Positions 8,386 to 17,607 of a stretch of DNA of 64,000 nt are shown here, piece by piece; position 1 is the stretch's first letter; every line of letters starts with the position of its first letter. A program made the position numbers and the translations under genes. The DNA is from Mesobacterium_A hydrothermale (GTDB lineage: Bacteria > Pseudomonadota > Alphaproteobacteria > Rhodobacterales > Rhodobacteraceae): assembly GCF_035818635.1 (NCBI RefSeq), contig NZ_JAYLLH010000007.1:1-64000 (forward strand), written 5' to 3'. The notes under the pieces were generated by a model. That model was not told the origin of the DNA. It ran no database searches and worked only from the letters and a program-made list of their open reading frames with translations.

Positions 8386-9291
8386 TCAAACCCGCTGTCT
8401 GCGGCGCAAAAGCCGCCCGTCCAGCACCGCCAACCCCAGGGCCAGCAGGGCAAAGCCGGCATAGGCTTGCGGCGGCAGGGTCTCATTGCGCAGCCACGCG
8501 CCAAGTGCGATGGCAACCGGCGGGATCATCAGCGTGACCAGCAACAGGTTGCCCGACCCGGCGGCGGCCAGAACGCGGTAATACAGCAGGTAGGCCAGCG
8601 CGGTGGCGATCAGCGCGTAGTACAGGACGGCGGCCCAGGTCGCGGGGTGCAGGACAAGGGGCGGCGGCCCTTCGGCCCAGAGGCTGACAGGGATCATCAT
8701 CACGCTTGAGCAGGTCAGCATCCCGGTCGCGGCCATGACCGGCGACACGCCTTTCAGGAAATGCCGCGCCCACGCCCCCGCCAGCGCATAGCAGAAGGTG
8801 GCGGCAATCGCGCCCAGCTGCGCCAGCGACGTCAGATCAAGCCGCAGCAACGCGGCAGGGCCGATGGCGGTCAGCACGCCCGCGAAGCCGATGGCCACGC
8901 CAAGCGCGCGCCGCGCGGTCAGGCGTTCGTCGGCAAAGACCAGGGCCGCCACCAGCACGCCGAAGATTGCCGTGGTGGCGTTGAAGATCGCCGTCAGGCC
9001 AGAGGGGATGAACTGCTGCCCCCAGGAATAGAGCGAGAAGGGGATCGCGTTGTTCAGCAGGCCCATCACCGCGAAGGCCCCCCAGGTCCGCAGCCCGCGG
9101 GGGACGTGCTGACCACGGAACAGCACAACTGCCCAGAGGACCGCGCAAGCCAGGCTGACGCGCAGCGCCACGATGGTCAGCGGGCCCAGTTCGTCCAGCG
9201 CCACGAGGTTGGACAGGAACGATCCGCCCCAAAGCAAGGCCAGCAGCGTCAGTTCGAACCAGGTGCGGGGGGAGAGGGCGGTTTGTGTCAT
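8386..9291 (-). CDS. EamA/DMT-family transporter
   Basis: 301-residue inner-membrane protein with ten predicted hydrophobic segments arranged as two EamA repeats (about 12-140 and 150-290). The opening LLALLWGGSFLSNLVALDEL and a conserved NNAIPF after helix 3 are typical of drug/metabolite exporters. Substrate unknown; family members export amino acids, purines or other metabolites. It may be the first gene of an EamA-ATPase-metA unit, which would fit export of an amino-acid metabolite, but that is inference. Confidence 0.85.
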   Translation of the reverse strand: MTQTALSPRTWFELTLLALLWGGSFLSNLVALDELGPLTIVALRVSLACAVLWAVVLFRGQHVPRGLRTWGAFAVMGLLNNAIPFSLYSWGQQFIPSGLTAIFNATTAIFGVLVAALVFADERLTARRALGVAIGFAGVLTAIGPAALLRLDLTSLAQLGAIAATFCYALAGAWARHFLKGVSPVMAATGMLTCSSVMMIPVSLWAEGPPPLVLHPATWAAVLYYALIATALAYLLYYRVLAAAGSGNLLLVTLMIPPVAIALGAWLRNETLPPQAYAGFALLALGLAVLDGRLLRRRQRV

Positions 9292-9364
9292 GGTGGCGGT
9301 CTAGGCGCTTTGCCGGGGCGGCGCGATCCGGTTCCTGCGCATCCCTTGCGCCGGGCGCAAAGAA

Positions 9365-9394
9365 AAACGCCCGGGCGTTCCGGCCCGGGCGTTT
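9365..9394 (-). terminator. intrinsic terminator of the first FadL gene
   Basis: AAACGCCCGGG (9365-9375) pairs with CCCGGGCGTTT (9384-9394). On the minus strand the stem runs into a TTTTT-C-TTT stretch. It lies 20 bp after the stop codon. Confidence 0.85.
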
Positions 9395-9413
9395 GTCCGT
9401 CGCAAGGAAGCGA

Positions 9414-10574
9414 TCAGAACTTGAAGGCGATCTTCATGCCGACGCCCAGGGCGTGGTTGTCGGTGAAATCGGCGCGGGCCACGTCGGGCGTACCGGTTTC
9501 AGGCTTGGCATCGCCGAGCCAGGCATAGCTGACGCCGCCCGACAGGGTGACGTTTTCGTTGATGCTGTACGCGCCACCGATGGTGAGCGTGGTGTTGCCG
9601 TTGGTCGGCGCCAGCGGCGAAACCAGATCGTTGCCGGCAGCTTCGTAGGACACGCTGACCAGGCCCGAGAACTTTTCGTTGAAGCGACGGCCAACGCCCA
9701 GCTTGTAGGTCGTGGTATCGTCAAGGTCGATCAGGCCGCCACCGGTGACGGTGACGAAGTTGGTCGGATCGACGCGGAACTGCGAATGCTTGACGCGCCG
9801 GATCGAGCCGAACACCAGCGTGTTGGCGGCGACGCCGCTTTGGAATTCGAGGTTCCAGCTTTCGGGGGTCTTGACCTTGGTGGTCGAGGTGCCGTTCAGC
9901 AGCGGCAGCGCCGGGATCGGGCCGGCGCCATCGGGGTCGACCAGCGGGCCGGATTCGGTGGTGGCCATGCTGTGTTCGATTGCCGAGTTGTAGGTCAGCG
10001 CAACACGCAGGGCGATTTCCGGCTTTTCATAGGCCGCACCCACGACATAGCCGGTGGCCGAGGCCTGATCCAGCGTAACCTTGTAGCCGCTGACCGCGCC
10101 ATAGGCCGCGCCGGTCAGGGTGATGTCGCCTTCGGCCTTCTGGTGGCGGAAGCCGCCGAAAACGCTGAACGACGGGTTGACCTGGTACTTCAGCAGCGCG
10201 GTGATGGCCGAGGTCGAGGCCGTCGCCATCGTGCCGCCCAGCATCGGGTTGGTCGGGTCATATGCCACGTCCGCGCCCCAGGGCTTGTCGAAGATCAGCG
10301 CGAAGGCCATCTTCTCGCCCATGTCGAGCTTGATCGCGGCGCTGGGCAGGGTGTAATCGTCGGCGACGTTGCCGATGCCAACCGCAGGCAGCACAGGCGG
10401 CACGGCGCGGCTGGTGCCGCTGACGCTTGGGGTGACGCTGCCGAAGGACAGTTCGGCGTGGTTGCCCTTTTCGTACAGGACCAGTGCCGACTGGGTGGTG
10501 CGTTCGATCCCGCCGGCCTGCGCAAGACCTGCGCACATTGCCAGGGCAGACGCCCCGAACAGAATACGTTTCAT
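9414..10574 (-). CDS. OmpP1/FadL-family outer-membrane protein
   Basis: 386-residue beta-barrel precursor of the FadL/TodX family, which imports long-chain fatty acids or other hydrophobic molecules across the outer membrane. It has a signal peptide (MKRILFGASALAMCAGLAQA, cleavage after AQA), repeated amphipathic beta strands and a C-terminal aromatic (IAFKF) as the barrel-assembly signal. I chose the second in-frame ATG at 10574, with AAGGG nine bases upstream, over the ATG at 10583, which has too little room for a ribosome site. It has its own terminator, so it is probably monocistronic. A second, diverged FadL-like gene lies at 14389-15657. Confidence 0.85.
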   Translation of the reverse strand: MKRILFGASALAMCAGLAQAGGIERTTQSALVLYEKGNHAELSFGSVTPSVSGTSRAVPPVLPAVGIGNVADDYTLPSAAIKLDMGEKMAFALIFDKPWGADVAYDPTNPMLGGTMATASTSAITALLKYQVNPSFSVFGGFRHQKAEGDITLTGAAYGAVSGYKVTLDQASATGYVVGAAYEKPEIALRVALTYNSAIEHSMATTESGPLVDPDGAGPIPALPLLNGTSTTKVKTPESWNLEFQSGVAANTLVFGSIRRVKHSQFRVDPTNFVTVTGGGLIDLDDTTTYKLGVGRRFNEKFSGLVSVSYEAAGNDLVSPLAPTNGNTTLTIGGAYSINENVTLSGGVSYAWLGDAKPETGTPDVARADFTDNHALGVGMKIAFKF

Positions 10575-10700
10575 GTTCCTCATCCCTTAAGGTGCCGGGG
10601 GAGTGAGCCCCGAAAATCTCCTCTGGTGGGACGCTAACGACGGGTATGGCGCACGGTCAATCTTTGACGATACGTCAGCTTACGTGCACGGGGCGCAACG

Positions 10701-11570
10701 TCACGTTTTCGTCACAGTGCGGGTTTCCGCCCGGAGGTTGTAATAGTTGGCACCAAAGATGACGGCCGCGCCCAGCAGGACCAAGGGATCCAGCGCCTCG
10801 CCGTAAACCAGCGCGCCGACGATGGCGATCACCGGCAGGCGGACGAAATCGATCGGCATCACCACGGTGGCCGAAGCCAGACCCAGTGCCGTCGTCAGAC
10901 AGAAATGCGCCACCAGCCCGGCGACGGCGATGACGACAATCCATGGCAGGTTCGTGGAGTTGGGCAGGGCGATGTCGCCGTCGATCCCGGCGCAGACCAG
11001 GCCGAAGACCGATTGCATGACCGTCAGCCAGAACAGGATACAGGTGATGGTTTCGGTGCGCGTCAGCCGACGCGTGAACACCGCAGACCCGGCAAAGCCG
11101 ATGGCCGCCAGCGCCGCCGTCAGCAGGCCGATGTGGAAGGTTTCCGGGCTGGGCCGGGTGACAATCAGGATACCGATGAATCCCAGCACCGCGGCCAAAG
11201 CCCGGCTGGCTGTCAGCCGTTCACCAAGGATCAGCGGCGACAGCAGGATCACCCACAGTGGAGACGTGAATTCCAGCGCGAAAACCTGTGCCAGTGGCAC
11301 CACCGTGATCGAGTAAAACCAAAGGTTCTGCCCGGCGAAGTGGCTGATGTTGCGCAGGGTGTGCAAACCCATCTTGCGCATGGCGATCTGGTTGCGGGTG
11401 CCGGCAAGGCTGGACACCAGCAGCACAAGTCCCACGCCGATCAGGCTGCGGTACATCATGATCTCGAACGTGTCGAGATCGAGGCTGACCGCACGCCCGG
11501 CCACTGCCATCGAGGTGAAGGACACGATGGCCCCGGTCATCCAGAGCGCGGCCTTGAGGGTCTGGTTCAC
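10701..11570 (-). CDS. EamA/DMT-family transporter
   Basis: 289-residue inner-membrane protein of about ten hydrophobic segments forming two EamA repeats. The first helix (LWMTGAIVSFTSMAVAGRAV), the early LDTFEIMMYRSLIG and NISHFAGQNLWFYSI sequences are those of the drug/metabolite transporter superfamily. It is not closely similar to the other EamA protein at 8386-9291. Substrate unknown. It is divergent from the FkbM-type methyltransferase gene and separated from the FadL gene by about 125 bp. Confidence 0.85.
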   Translation of the reverse strand: MNQTLKAALWMTGAIVSFTSMAVAGRAVSLDLDTFEIMMYRSLIGVGLVLLVSSLAGTRNQIAMRKMGLHTLRNISHFAGQNLWFYSITVVPLAQVFALEFTSPLWVILLSPLILGERLTASRALAAVLGFIGILIVTRPSPETFHIGLLTAALAAIGFAGSAVFTRRLTRTETITCILFWLTVMQSVFGLVCAGIDGDIALPNSTNLPWIVVIAVAGLVAHFCLTTALGLASATVVMPIDFVRLPVIAIVGALVYGEALDPLVLLGAAVIFGANYYNLRAETRTVTKT

Positions 11571-11782
11571 GCTGCCCCCTTGCCATGACGAAGGACGGCT
11601 GCCGTAGGACGGACAACAGGGGAAAACACTGTGGGATCAGGCCGGTGCGACATGGCGGCATCTGTCCCGAAGCAGAGGTGTTTGGCAAGGATTGTTTGGC
11701 ACCGGCGCGGCATTGGATTTGCGCGACGTTGGGGCTATAGCGGGTCGGGGCCTGCACGGGCCGCGACGTTGGAAGGACCGCG
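11571..11782. promoter_or_regulatory. divergent promoter region
   Basis: 212 bp between the divergent EamA and methyltransferase genes. It must carry both promoters; no convincing -35/-10 pair or operator could be fixed by eye. Confidence 0.4.
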
Positions 11783-12625
11783 ATGGATTTTCTTTACCCG
11801 TTGACACGCTGGCAGCGCAAACGCCGCAAACGCAAGGAAAGACTGGCGCGCGACACCGCGTTCCAACAGCTGCTTGACCGGGACGGCCTGACGCCGGTCG
11901 AGGTGCTGGCCGATGTGCTGCCGGGGCTGGAGCCGATGGCAACCGGTTTCGACCTGGTTCGGATCGGCGGCGCACGGGACGGCGGGTACCTGCTGCCCGA
12001 CGATCTTGACGGGCTGGCGGCGTCATTTTCGCCGGGGGTGAACGTGATGGTCGATTTCGACCTGGACATGGCGGCGCGCGGCGTTCCGGTGTTCATGGCG
12101 GACGCGTCGGTGGACGGGCCGCCGGTGCAGAACCCGTTGTTCGATTTCGAGAAACTGTTCCTGGGGCCGGAAACCCGCCCGGGGTTCATCACGCTGGATG
12201 ATTGGGTGGCCGGGAAAGCGCCGGCACAGGGCGACCTGCTGTTGCAAATCGACATCGAAGGGGCGGAATGGGACGTGCTGGATACGGTCAGCGATGCGGT
12301 GCTGAACCGGTTCCGGATCATCGCGCTGGAGGTACACGATTTCCACGAGGTGTTCCGCGACGGCGCTGCGGCGCAGAAGTTGCGCGTGCTGAAACGGCTG
12401 GGGCGCGATTTCGTGGTGGCCCATGTCCATATCAACAACTGCGACGCGCCGATGAGCCTTGGCCGTCTGAGCGTGCCGCCGACATTCGAGATCACTTATC
12501 TGCGGCGTGACCGGGTCACGGATCTGCGCCCCGCCGCGCCGTTGCCGCATCCGCTGGACACACCCAACGACCGGCGAAACGTCGATTTCGTGATGCCGCC
12601 GGTCTGGCGCGATTTCCGGATGTAG
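11783..12625 (+). CDS. FkbM-type SAM-dependent methyltransferase
   Basis: 280-residue protein of the FkbM / Methyltransf_21 type. The diagnostic LLQIDIEGAEWDVL motif lies at about residues 153-166, with ALEVHDFHEVF shortly after. The N-terminus starts with a very basic helix (TRWQRKRRKRKERL) and has no membrane segment. The usual N-terminal SAM-binding glycine motif is weak here. Family members O-methylate sugars, lipids or secondary metabolites; no surrounding glycan genes point to a substrate. It is followed convergently by guaA. Confidence 0.75.
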   Translation: MDFLYPLTRWQRKRRKRKERLARDTAFQQLLDRDGLTPVEVLADVLPGLEPMATGFDLVRIGGARDGGYLLPDDLDGLAASFSPGVNVMVDFDLDMAARGVPVFMADASVDGPPVQNPLFDFEKLFLGPETRPGFITLDDWVAGKAPAQGDLLLQIDIEGAEWDVLDTVSDAVLNRFRIIALEVHDFHEVFRDGAAAQKLRVLKRLGRDFVVAHVHINNCDAPMSLGRLSVPPTFEITYLRRDRVTDLRPAAPLPHPLDTPNDRRNVDFVMPPVWRDFRM

Positions 12626-12664
12626 GGCCGGTCAACCGGTGCCTGACCGGCGTGGCGCGTGGTG

Positions 12665-12682
12665 CGGCCCGCGAACGGGCCG
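12665..12682. terminator. hairpin between the FkbM and guaA genes
   Basis: CGGCCCG (12665-12671), loop CGAA, CGGGCCG (12676-12682) lies between two convergent gene ends. There is no T-run on either side, so it may act only as a 3'-end barrier. Confidence 0.4.
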
Positions 12683-12717
12683 CCACGGTCAGAATGCCGT
12701 CACGCCGGGGCGCGGGG

Positions 12718-14277
12718 TCATTCCAGTTCGATCGTGCCCGGCGGTTTCGACGTGCAGTCATAGAACACGCGGTTCACGCCCTTGACCTCGTTAATGATCC
12801 GGGTCGATGTCTCGCTGAGGAAGTCGTGGGTGAACGGATAGTAATCCGCGGTCATCCCGTCGACCGAGGTCACGGCCCTCAGCGCCAGCGCATAGTCATA
12901 GGTGCGCCCGTCGCCCATCACACCCACGGTGCGCATCGGCAGGATCGCGGCGAAGGCCTGCCAGATCTCGTCATAAAGCCCGTGCTTGCGGATCTGGTCG
13001 ATATAGACGGCGTCGGCCTTGCGCAGGATGTCCAGCTTGTCGCGGGTGATTTCTCCGGGGCAGCGGATCGCCAGGCCCGGCCCGGGGAACGGGTGCCGCC
13101 CGATGAAGGACGCGGGCAGGCCCAGTTCGTGACCCAGCGCGCGGACTTCGTCCTTGAACAGTTCGCGCAGCGGTTCGACCAGTTTCAACCCCATCTTTTC
13201 CGGCAAGCCGCCGACGTTGTGGTGGCTTTTGATGGTGACCGACGGGCCGCCCGAGAACGAAACCGATTCGATCACGTCGGGGTAAAGCGTGCCCTGCGCC
13301 AGGAATTCGGCATCCTCGATCTGGTCGGCGTATTTCTGGAACACGTCGATGAAGAGCTTGCCGATGATCTTGCGCTTGGTTTCGGGGTCGCTGACGCCTT
13401 CAAGCTGGCCCAGGAACAGGTCGGATTCGTCGGCGTGGATCAGGTTCAGGTTATAGTTGTCGCGGAACATCTGAACCACCTGCTCGGCCTCGTTCAGGCG
13501 CAGCAGGCCGTGATCGACGAAAACGCAGGTCAGCTGGTCGCCGATCGCTTCGTGCAGCAGGATGCCGGTGACAGAGCTGTCGACCCCGCCGGACAGCGCG
13601 CAGATCACCTTTTTGGAGCCGACCTGTTCGCGGATCTTGGCGATCATTTCCTCGCGGTAGGCGCCCATCGTCCAGTCGCCGGTGAACCCGGCCAGCCTGA
13701 CGAAGTTTTCGTACAGCGTGGCGCCGTTCGGGGTGTGGTGCACCTCGGGGTGGAATTGCACGGCATAGAAGTTGCGCGACAGGTCCGCGGTGATGGCGAA
13801 GGGCGCGCCGGGCGAGGTGCCGTAGACCTGGAAGCCGGGGGCGATTTCGGCGACGTGGTCGCCGTGGCTCATCCACACCTGTTCCTTGCCGTCCAGGAAC
13901 CAGCCGGTCAGAAAATCGGGGTGATCGGACGCCGGCGCGACATAGGCGCGGCCGAATTCGGCGGTGGCATGTTCGCCCGCTTCGACCCGGCCCCCCAGGT
14001 CGTGCATCATCACCTGCTGGCCATAGCAGATGCCCAGGATCGGCACGCCCAGGGTATAGGCGCTTTGTGGCGGGCGCGGAGACCCGTCGCGCATCACCGA
14101 ATCCGGGCCGCCGGAAAAGATGATGGCCTTGGGGGCGAACCCGGCCAGAAAGTCATCGGTGACGTTCTGGTAGGGGTGGATTTCACAATAGACGTTCAGT
14201 TCCCGCAGGCGGCGCGCGATCAGCTGCGTCACCTGGCTGCCGAAGTCGATGATCAGAAGGCGGTCATGCTGTGTCAT
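12718..14277 (-). CDS. guaA: GMP synthase (glutamine-hydrolysing)
   Basis: 519-residue cytoplasmic enzyme converting XMP to GMP with ATP and glutamine. The N-terminal class-I amidotransferase has Cys84 in GICYGQQ, His176 and Glu178 in FHPEVHH. The ATP-pyrophosphatase domain begins with the P-loop SGGVDSS (229-235). The C-terminal dimerisation domain ends in the conserved SKPPGTIELE. Length is exactly that expected. The gene stands alone on the minus strand, convergent with the methyltransferase gene. Confidence 0.98.
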   Translation of the reverse strand: MTQHDRLLIIDFGSQVTQLIARRLRELNVYCEIHPYQNVTDDFLAGFAPKAIIFSGGPDSVMRDGSPRPPQSAYTLGVPILGICYGQQVMMHDLGGRVEAGEHATAEFGRAYVAPASDHPDFLTGWFLDGKEQVWMSHGDHVAEIAPGFQVYGTSPGAPFAITADLSRNFYAVQFHPEVHHTPNGATLYENFVRLAGFTGDWTMGAYREEMIAKIREQVGSKKVICALSGGVDSSVTGILLHEAIGDQLTCVFVDHGLLRLNEAEQVVQMFRDNYNLNLIHADESDLFLGQLEGVSDPETKRKIIGKLFIDVFQKYADQIEDAEFLAQGTLYPDVIESVSFSGGPSVTIKSHHNVGGLPEKMGLKLVEPLRELFKDEVRALGHELGLPASFIGRHPFPGPGLAIRCPGEITRDKLDILRKADAVYIDQIRKHGLYDEIWQAFAAILPMRTVGVMGDGRTYDYALALRAVTSVDGMTADYYPFTHDFLSETSTRIINEVKGVNRVFYDCTSKPPGTIELE

Positions 14278-14338
14278 GCGCAGGGAATAGGGCGCGTCCC
14301 GATCCCGCGCAAGAGGCTGTTTGATCCGGCCAACAAAA

Positions 14339-14365
14339 GGGCCGCGCGGGTGTCCCGCGCGGCCC
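14339..14365 (-). terminator. strong intrinsic terminator of the second FadL gene
   Basis: A perfect 12-bp stem, GGGCCGCGCGGG (14339-14350) with CCCGCGCGGCCC (14354-14365), has a three-base loop and is followed on the minus strand by TTTTG. It lies 23 bp after the stop codon and blocks read-through into guaA. Confidence 0.85.
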
Positions 14366-14388
14366 GTCCGATGCTTGTGTCGCAGGCG

Positions 14389-15657
14389 TTACCAGCGATA
14401 GGTGACGCCGAAGGCGAATTCGTCCTGCTTCATGCGGATCTTGACCGGTTGCGCACCGCCGGACAGGCCGGGGTTCATGCCGGTGACCGACGCGTCAAGC
14501 GCGTGGGTGTAGGAGGTCGTGATGCCCCAGCGGTCGTTGATCTTGTACGACGCGCCCACCGACAGGTGCCATTGCGGCGTTGCGGGGGTCAGGGTGTTCA
14601 CTACGGCAGAGCTGTCGTCGATGAACTTGGTCGCATAGCTGACACCGCCGCGCAGGGTCAGTTTCGGATTGTAGCGATAGACCGCGGCCAGACGGTAGAC
14701 CATCATGTCCTTCCAGCCGAAGCCCAGACCGCCGGGGGTGCCGAGCGCCGGGAAAGGCGGGATGTTGCCATTGGCGATCGACGGGATGTCGCTGTAGAAG
14801 ATCTTTTGCACTTCCCCGGTGAAGGTCCACTGCGGCATGGTCTTGGGTGTCAGGGCCACACCCAGCGTTGCCGTGGCCGGCACGTCGAATTCGCCGCCAT
14901 TTGCGAACAGGCCCGAATATTTCGAGAATTTCTCCATCTCGATGCGGGAGCGGTAGGACATGCCGAAGGTCAGTTCCGGCGACGCTTCGATCAGGATGCC
15001 GAGGTTATAGCCATAGCCCTGGGACCAGTCGTCACCGCGGTTGGTGACGTTGGCCGGCGCGCTGGAAAAGCCGCCGAACGGCTCCAGCCCGGTGGCGCTG
15101 AACCGCTGGATCGCGAAAATCGGCGCGGCACCGACGGTGACCTGATCGTTCAGCTTGTAGGACAGGTTGACGGAGACGAAGGCCTGTTCAAGGTTCACAC
15201 CCAGCGGCGCGCTTGCCACGCCCGGAGGCGCCAACGGTGCGAAGAAGTTGGTGGTGTATTCGGTGTTCATGCCACCGTTGCCGAACATGAACACGCCCAG
15301 CGATGCACGATCCCCCAGCTTCCAGTTCGCGCCACCGCAGGGAATCAGGAAGAAGTCGTTCTTGCTTTTGTGGGTGCCGGTAGTCAGCGCGCCGCCCGGG
15401 CTGATGGTGACGGACCGGTCGGGGGCGAACCCGGTCAGGCACATGCCCGCCTGGTTGCCGACCTTGAGACCCATGGCCGGGTTTTGTGCCAGGCCCAGAA
15501 CGCCCGCAGGCACCGCGACGCCCGCACCGGCCATCCCCTTGGACGCCCCGCCATAGCCGTTTGCGAAATACCCGTTCGTCGCCAGCGCGGGCGATGCGAT
15601 CGCCATGCCCGCTGCAACTGTCGCGGCAGACAGCCGGCGCAAGATAGATTTCCTCAT
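14389..15657 (-). CDS. OmpP1/FadL-family outer-membrane protein
   Basis: 422-residue outer-membrane barrel of the FadL family for uptake of hydrophobic compounds. The signal peptide ends in IASPALA; the mature N-terminus TNGYFANGYGGASKGMAGAG is the family hallmark (the hatch region), followed by LGLAQNPA. The C-terminus GVTYRW ends in an aromatic, as barrels do. The ATG at 15657 directly precedes the signal peptide; 35 upstream in-frame codons have no family resemblance. It is closer to canonical FadL than the paralogue at 9414-10574, and is divergent from the MttB-family gene. Confidence 0.9.
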   Translation of the reverse strand: MRKSILRRLSAATVAAGMAIASPALATNGYFANGYGGASKGMAGAGVAVPAGVLGLAQNPAMGLKVGNQAGMCLTGFAPDRSVTISPGGALTTGTHKSKNDFFLIPCGGANWKLGDRASLGVFMFGNGGMNTEYTTNFFAPLAPPGVASAPLGVNLEQAFVSVNLSYKLNDQVTVGAAPIFAIQRFSATGLEPFGGFSSAPANVTNRGDDWSQGYGYNLGILIEASPELTFGMSYRSRIEMEKFSKYSGLFANGGEFDVPATATLGVALTPKTMPQWTFTGEVQKIFYSDIPSIANGNIPPFPALGTPGGLGFGWKDMMVYRLAAVYRYNPKLTLRGGVSYATKFIDDSSAVVNTLTPATPQWHLSVGASYKINDRWGITTSYTHALDASVTGMNPGLSGGAQPVKIRMKQDEFAFGVTYRW

Positions 15658-15995
15658 GTTTTCCGTCCCTCCCAAGAACGTGGCGCGTGAGCAGCACCTG
15701 TGTTTGTCGCGATGTCGGACCCGTGTCTCCTCCTGGCCGCCATCCTGACATTCCCGAATCATGATATTAGGAGGGTTGAATGTGGCCTGTCACGGAAAAA
15801 TGTTAGCGCGCGAAATCATTAAAACATTGTTTTGCTAATTTGGCACCATATATGTAGCGGCTTTCGCGTCGCAAAAGCGGAGCGTTGAGCGCATCAAATG
15901 TCGCTTTCGCCCGCAAAAGGGCGCAAATCCGTCTTCGGCCTTGCGCGCAACGGTCTATCAGGACCCAACCAGTCCCATTGCCGGAGGAATGACGC
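15658..15995. promoter_or_regulatory. 338-bp divergent control region between fadL-like and mttB-like genes
   Basis: The middle is the most A/T-rich part. A candidate promoter for the rightward gene is TTGTTT (15827-15832), 16 bp, TATATG (15849-15854), which would give a leader of about 135 nt. Imperfect repeats of the type CGCTTT-CGC...GCAAAAGCG occur at about 15859-15930. No gene is visible here. Confidence 0.35.
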
Positions 15996-17549
15996 ATGAC
16001 TGACGCACCCACCGCACGTGCCGGACGCCGGTCCAGAAGCGGAGGCGGCGCCGCGCGCCGGGCAGAACGTTCTGCCGTCAGCTTCGAAACCGCGAAGTTC
16101 ATCGAGCGCAACATTCCCCTGTTCGAGGTGCTGAACGAGGAAGCGCTGGAGATCATCGAATACAACGCCGAAACCGTTCTGGAAGAGATCGGCGTGAATT
16201 TCGTGAACAACCCCGGCGCGCTGGAGCGGTGGCGCCAGGCCGGGGCCGATGTGCAGGGCGAGCGCGCGCACATTCCGCGCGGGCTGGCACGTCAGTTGTG
16301 CAAGACAGCGCCGTCGAAATTCACCCAGTTCGCGCGCAATCCCGCCCGCAACGTCGAAATCGGCGGCAACAGCCTGGTGTTTGCCCCGGTCTATGGCCCG
16401 CCGTTTGTGCGCGATGTCAAGGGGGGGCGCCGCTACGCCACCATGGCGGATTTCGAGAAGTTCGTGAAACTGGCCTACATGTCGAAATGGCTGCACCATT
16501 CCGGCGGCACCGTGTGCGAACCGACCGACGTACCGGTCAACAAGCGTCACCTGGACATGCTGATGGCGCATATGACGCTGTCGGACAAACCGTTCATGGG
16601 CTCGGTGACCGAACCCAGCCGGGCGTGCGATTCGGTGGAAATGTGCGAAATCCTGTTCGGGCGCGATTTCGTGCAGGAAAACACCGTGATGACCTCGCTC
16701 ATCAACATCAACTCGCCGCTGACCTTCGATGACGTGATGATGGGGGCGCTGGAAGTCTATGCGCAGAACATGCAGGCCTGCATCGTGTCGCCGTTCATCG
16801 TGGGCGGGGCCATGGCGCCGGTCAGCGTGGCCGGCACGTTGACTCAGGTTCTGGCCGAAGTTCTGGCCGGGATCGCCTATTCGCAGCTGTGCCGTCCTGG
16901 CGCACCGGTGATTTTCGGCGCGTTCGTGACCTCGATCGACATGAATTCGGGTGCGCCGACCTTTGGCACGCCCGAGGCCAGCCACATCACCTATGGGGCC
17001 GGGCAACTGGCGCGTCGGCTGAACCTGCCGTTCCGGTCGTCGGGCGGGTTCTGCGGCTCCAAGCTGCCGGATGCGCAGGCGGCTTATGAATCGGCCAATT
17101 CGCTGAACATGGGGCTGCTTTCGGGCGTGAACTTCATGCTGCATTCCTGCGGCTGGCTGGAAGGCGGCCTGGTCGCCGATTTCGAGAAGTTCGTGATGGA
17201 TGCCGATCAGCTGGGCACGCTGCACAAGTTCGCGGAAGGTGTGAATATGGACGCGGATGCCCAGGCGATGGGCGCGATCCGCGAAGTCGGCCCCGGCGGT
17301 CATTACCTTGGCTGCGCGCACACCCAGTCGAATTTCAAATCGGCCTTCTGGCGGACCGAGCTGTTTGACTACAAGCCGTTCGAAACCTGGGACGAGGAAG
17401 GCGCGCGTGACACCCGCGTGCTGGCGTCCGAACGGGTCGAGCGGATGATGGCGCAGTACCAGCAACCGGCGATGGATCCGGGCATTACCGAGGCGCTGCA
17501 CGCCTATGTCGCCAACAAGAAAGCCTCGATGCCCGACGCGTTCATGTGA
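15996..17549 (+). CDS. MttB-family (trimethylamine methyltransferase superfamily) protein, non-pyrrolysine type
   Basis: 517-residue member of the MttB superfamily, a TIM-barrel methyltransferase family whose studied members move a methyl group from a quaternary or tertiary amine (trimethylamine, glycine betaine, proline betaine) to a corrinoid protein. The frame is uninterrupted, so there is no in-frame TAG/pyrrolysine codon as in the archaeal enzyme. Recognisable blocks are ETVLEEIGVNF, MTSLININSPLTFDD, FGTPEASHITYGAGQLARRL and GSKLPDAQAAYESANS. The start is supported by GGAGGA seven bases upstream. No corrinoid protein or activase gene is adjacent, so the methyl acceptor is unclear. A corrinoid-independent or betaine-related role is possible. 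Confidence 0.85.
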   Translation: MTDAPTARAGRRSRSGGGAARRAERSAVSFETAKFIERNIPLFEVLNEEALEIIEYNAETVLEEIGVNFVNNPGALERWRQAGADVQGERAHIPRGLARQLCKTAPSKFTQFARNPARNVEIGGNSLVFAPVYGPPFVRDVKGGRRYATMADFEKFVKLAYMSKWLHHSGGTVCEPTDVPVNKRHLDMLMAHMTLSDKPFMGSVTEPSRACDSVEMCEILFGRDFVQENTVMTSLININSPLTFDDVMMGALEVYAQNMQACIVSPFIVGGAMAPVSVAGTLTQVLAEVLAGIAYSQLCRPGAPVIFGAFVTSIDMNSGAPTFGTPEASHITYGAGQLARRLNLPFRSSGGFCGSKLPDAQAAYESANSLNMGLLSGVNFMLHSCGWLEGGLVADFEKFVMDADQLGTLHKFAEGVNMDADAQAMGAIREVGPGGHYLGCAHTQSNFKSAFWRTELFDYKPFETWDEEGARDTRVLASERVERMMAQYQQPAMDPGITEALHAYVANKKASMPDAFM

Positions 17550-17574
17550 TCCGTGCACACGGCATGGCAATTTG

Positions 17575-17605
17575 CGGGCGGTCCGGATCGGGCCGCCCGT
17601 TGCCT
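17575..17605 (+). terminator. terminator after the MttB-family gene
   Basis: CGGGCGGTCC (17575-17584) pairs, with one G-T wobble, with GGGCCGCCCG (17590-17599), followed by TTGCCTTTT. It lies between convergent gene ends. Confidence 0.6.
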
Positions 17606-17607
17606 TT

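Noticed and set aside
12652..15690. Plus-strand open frame of over 1000 codons across guaA and the second fadL gene
   Set aside because: It is an antisense shadow of two well-supported minus-strand genes and crosses a strong terminator between them; no recognisable protein family.
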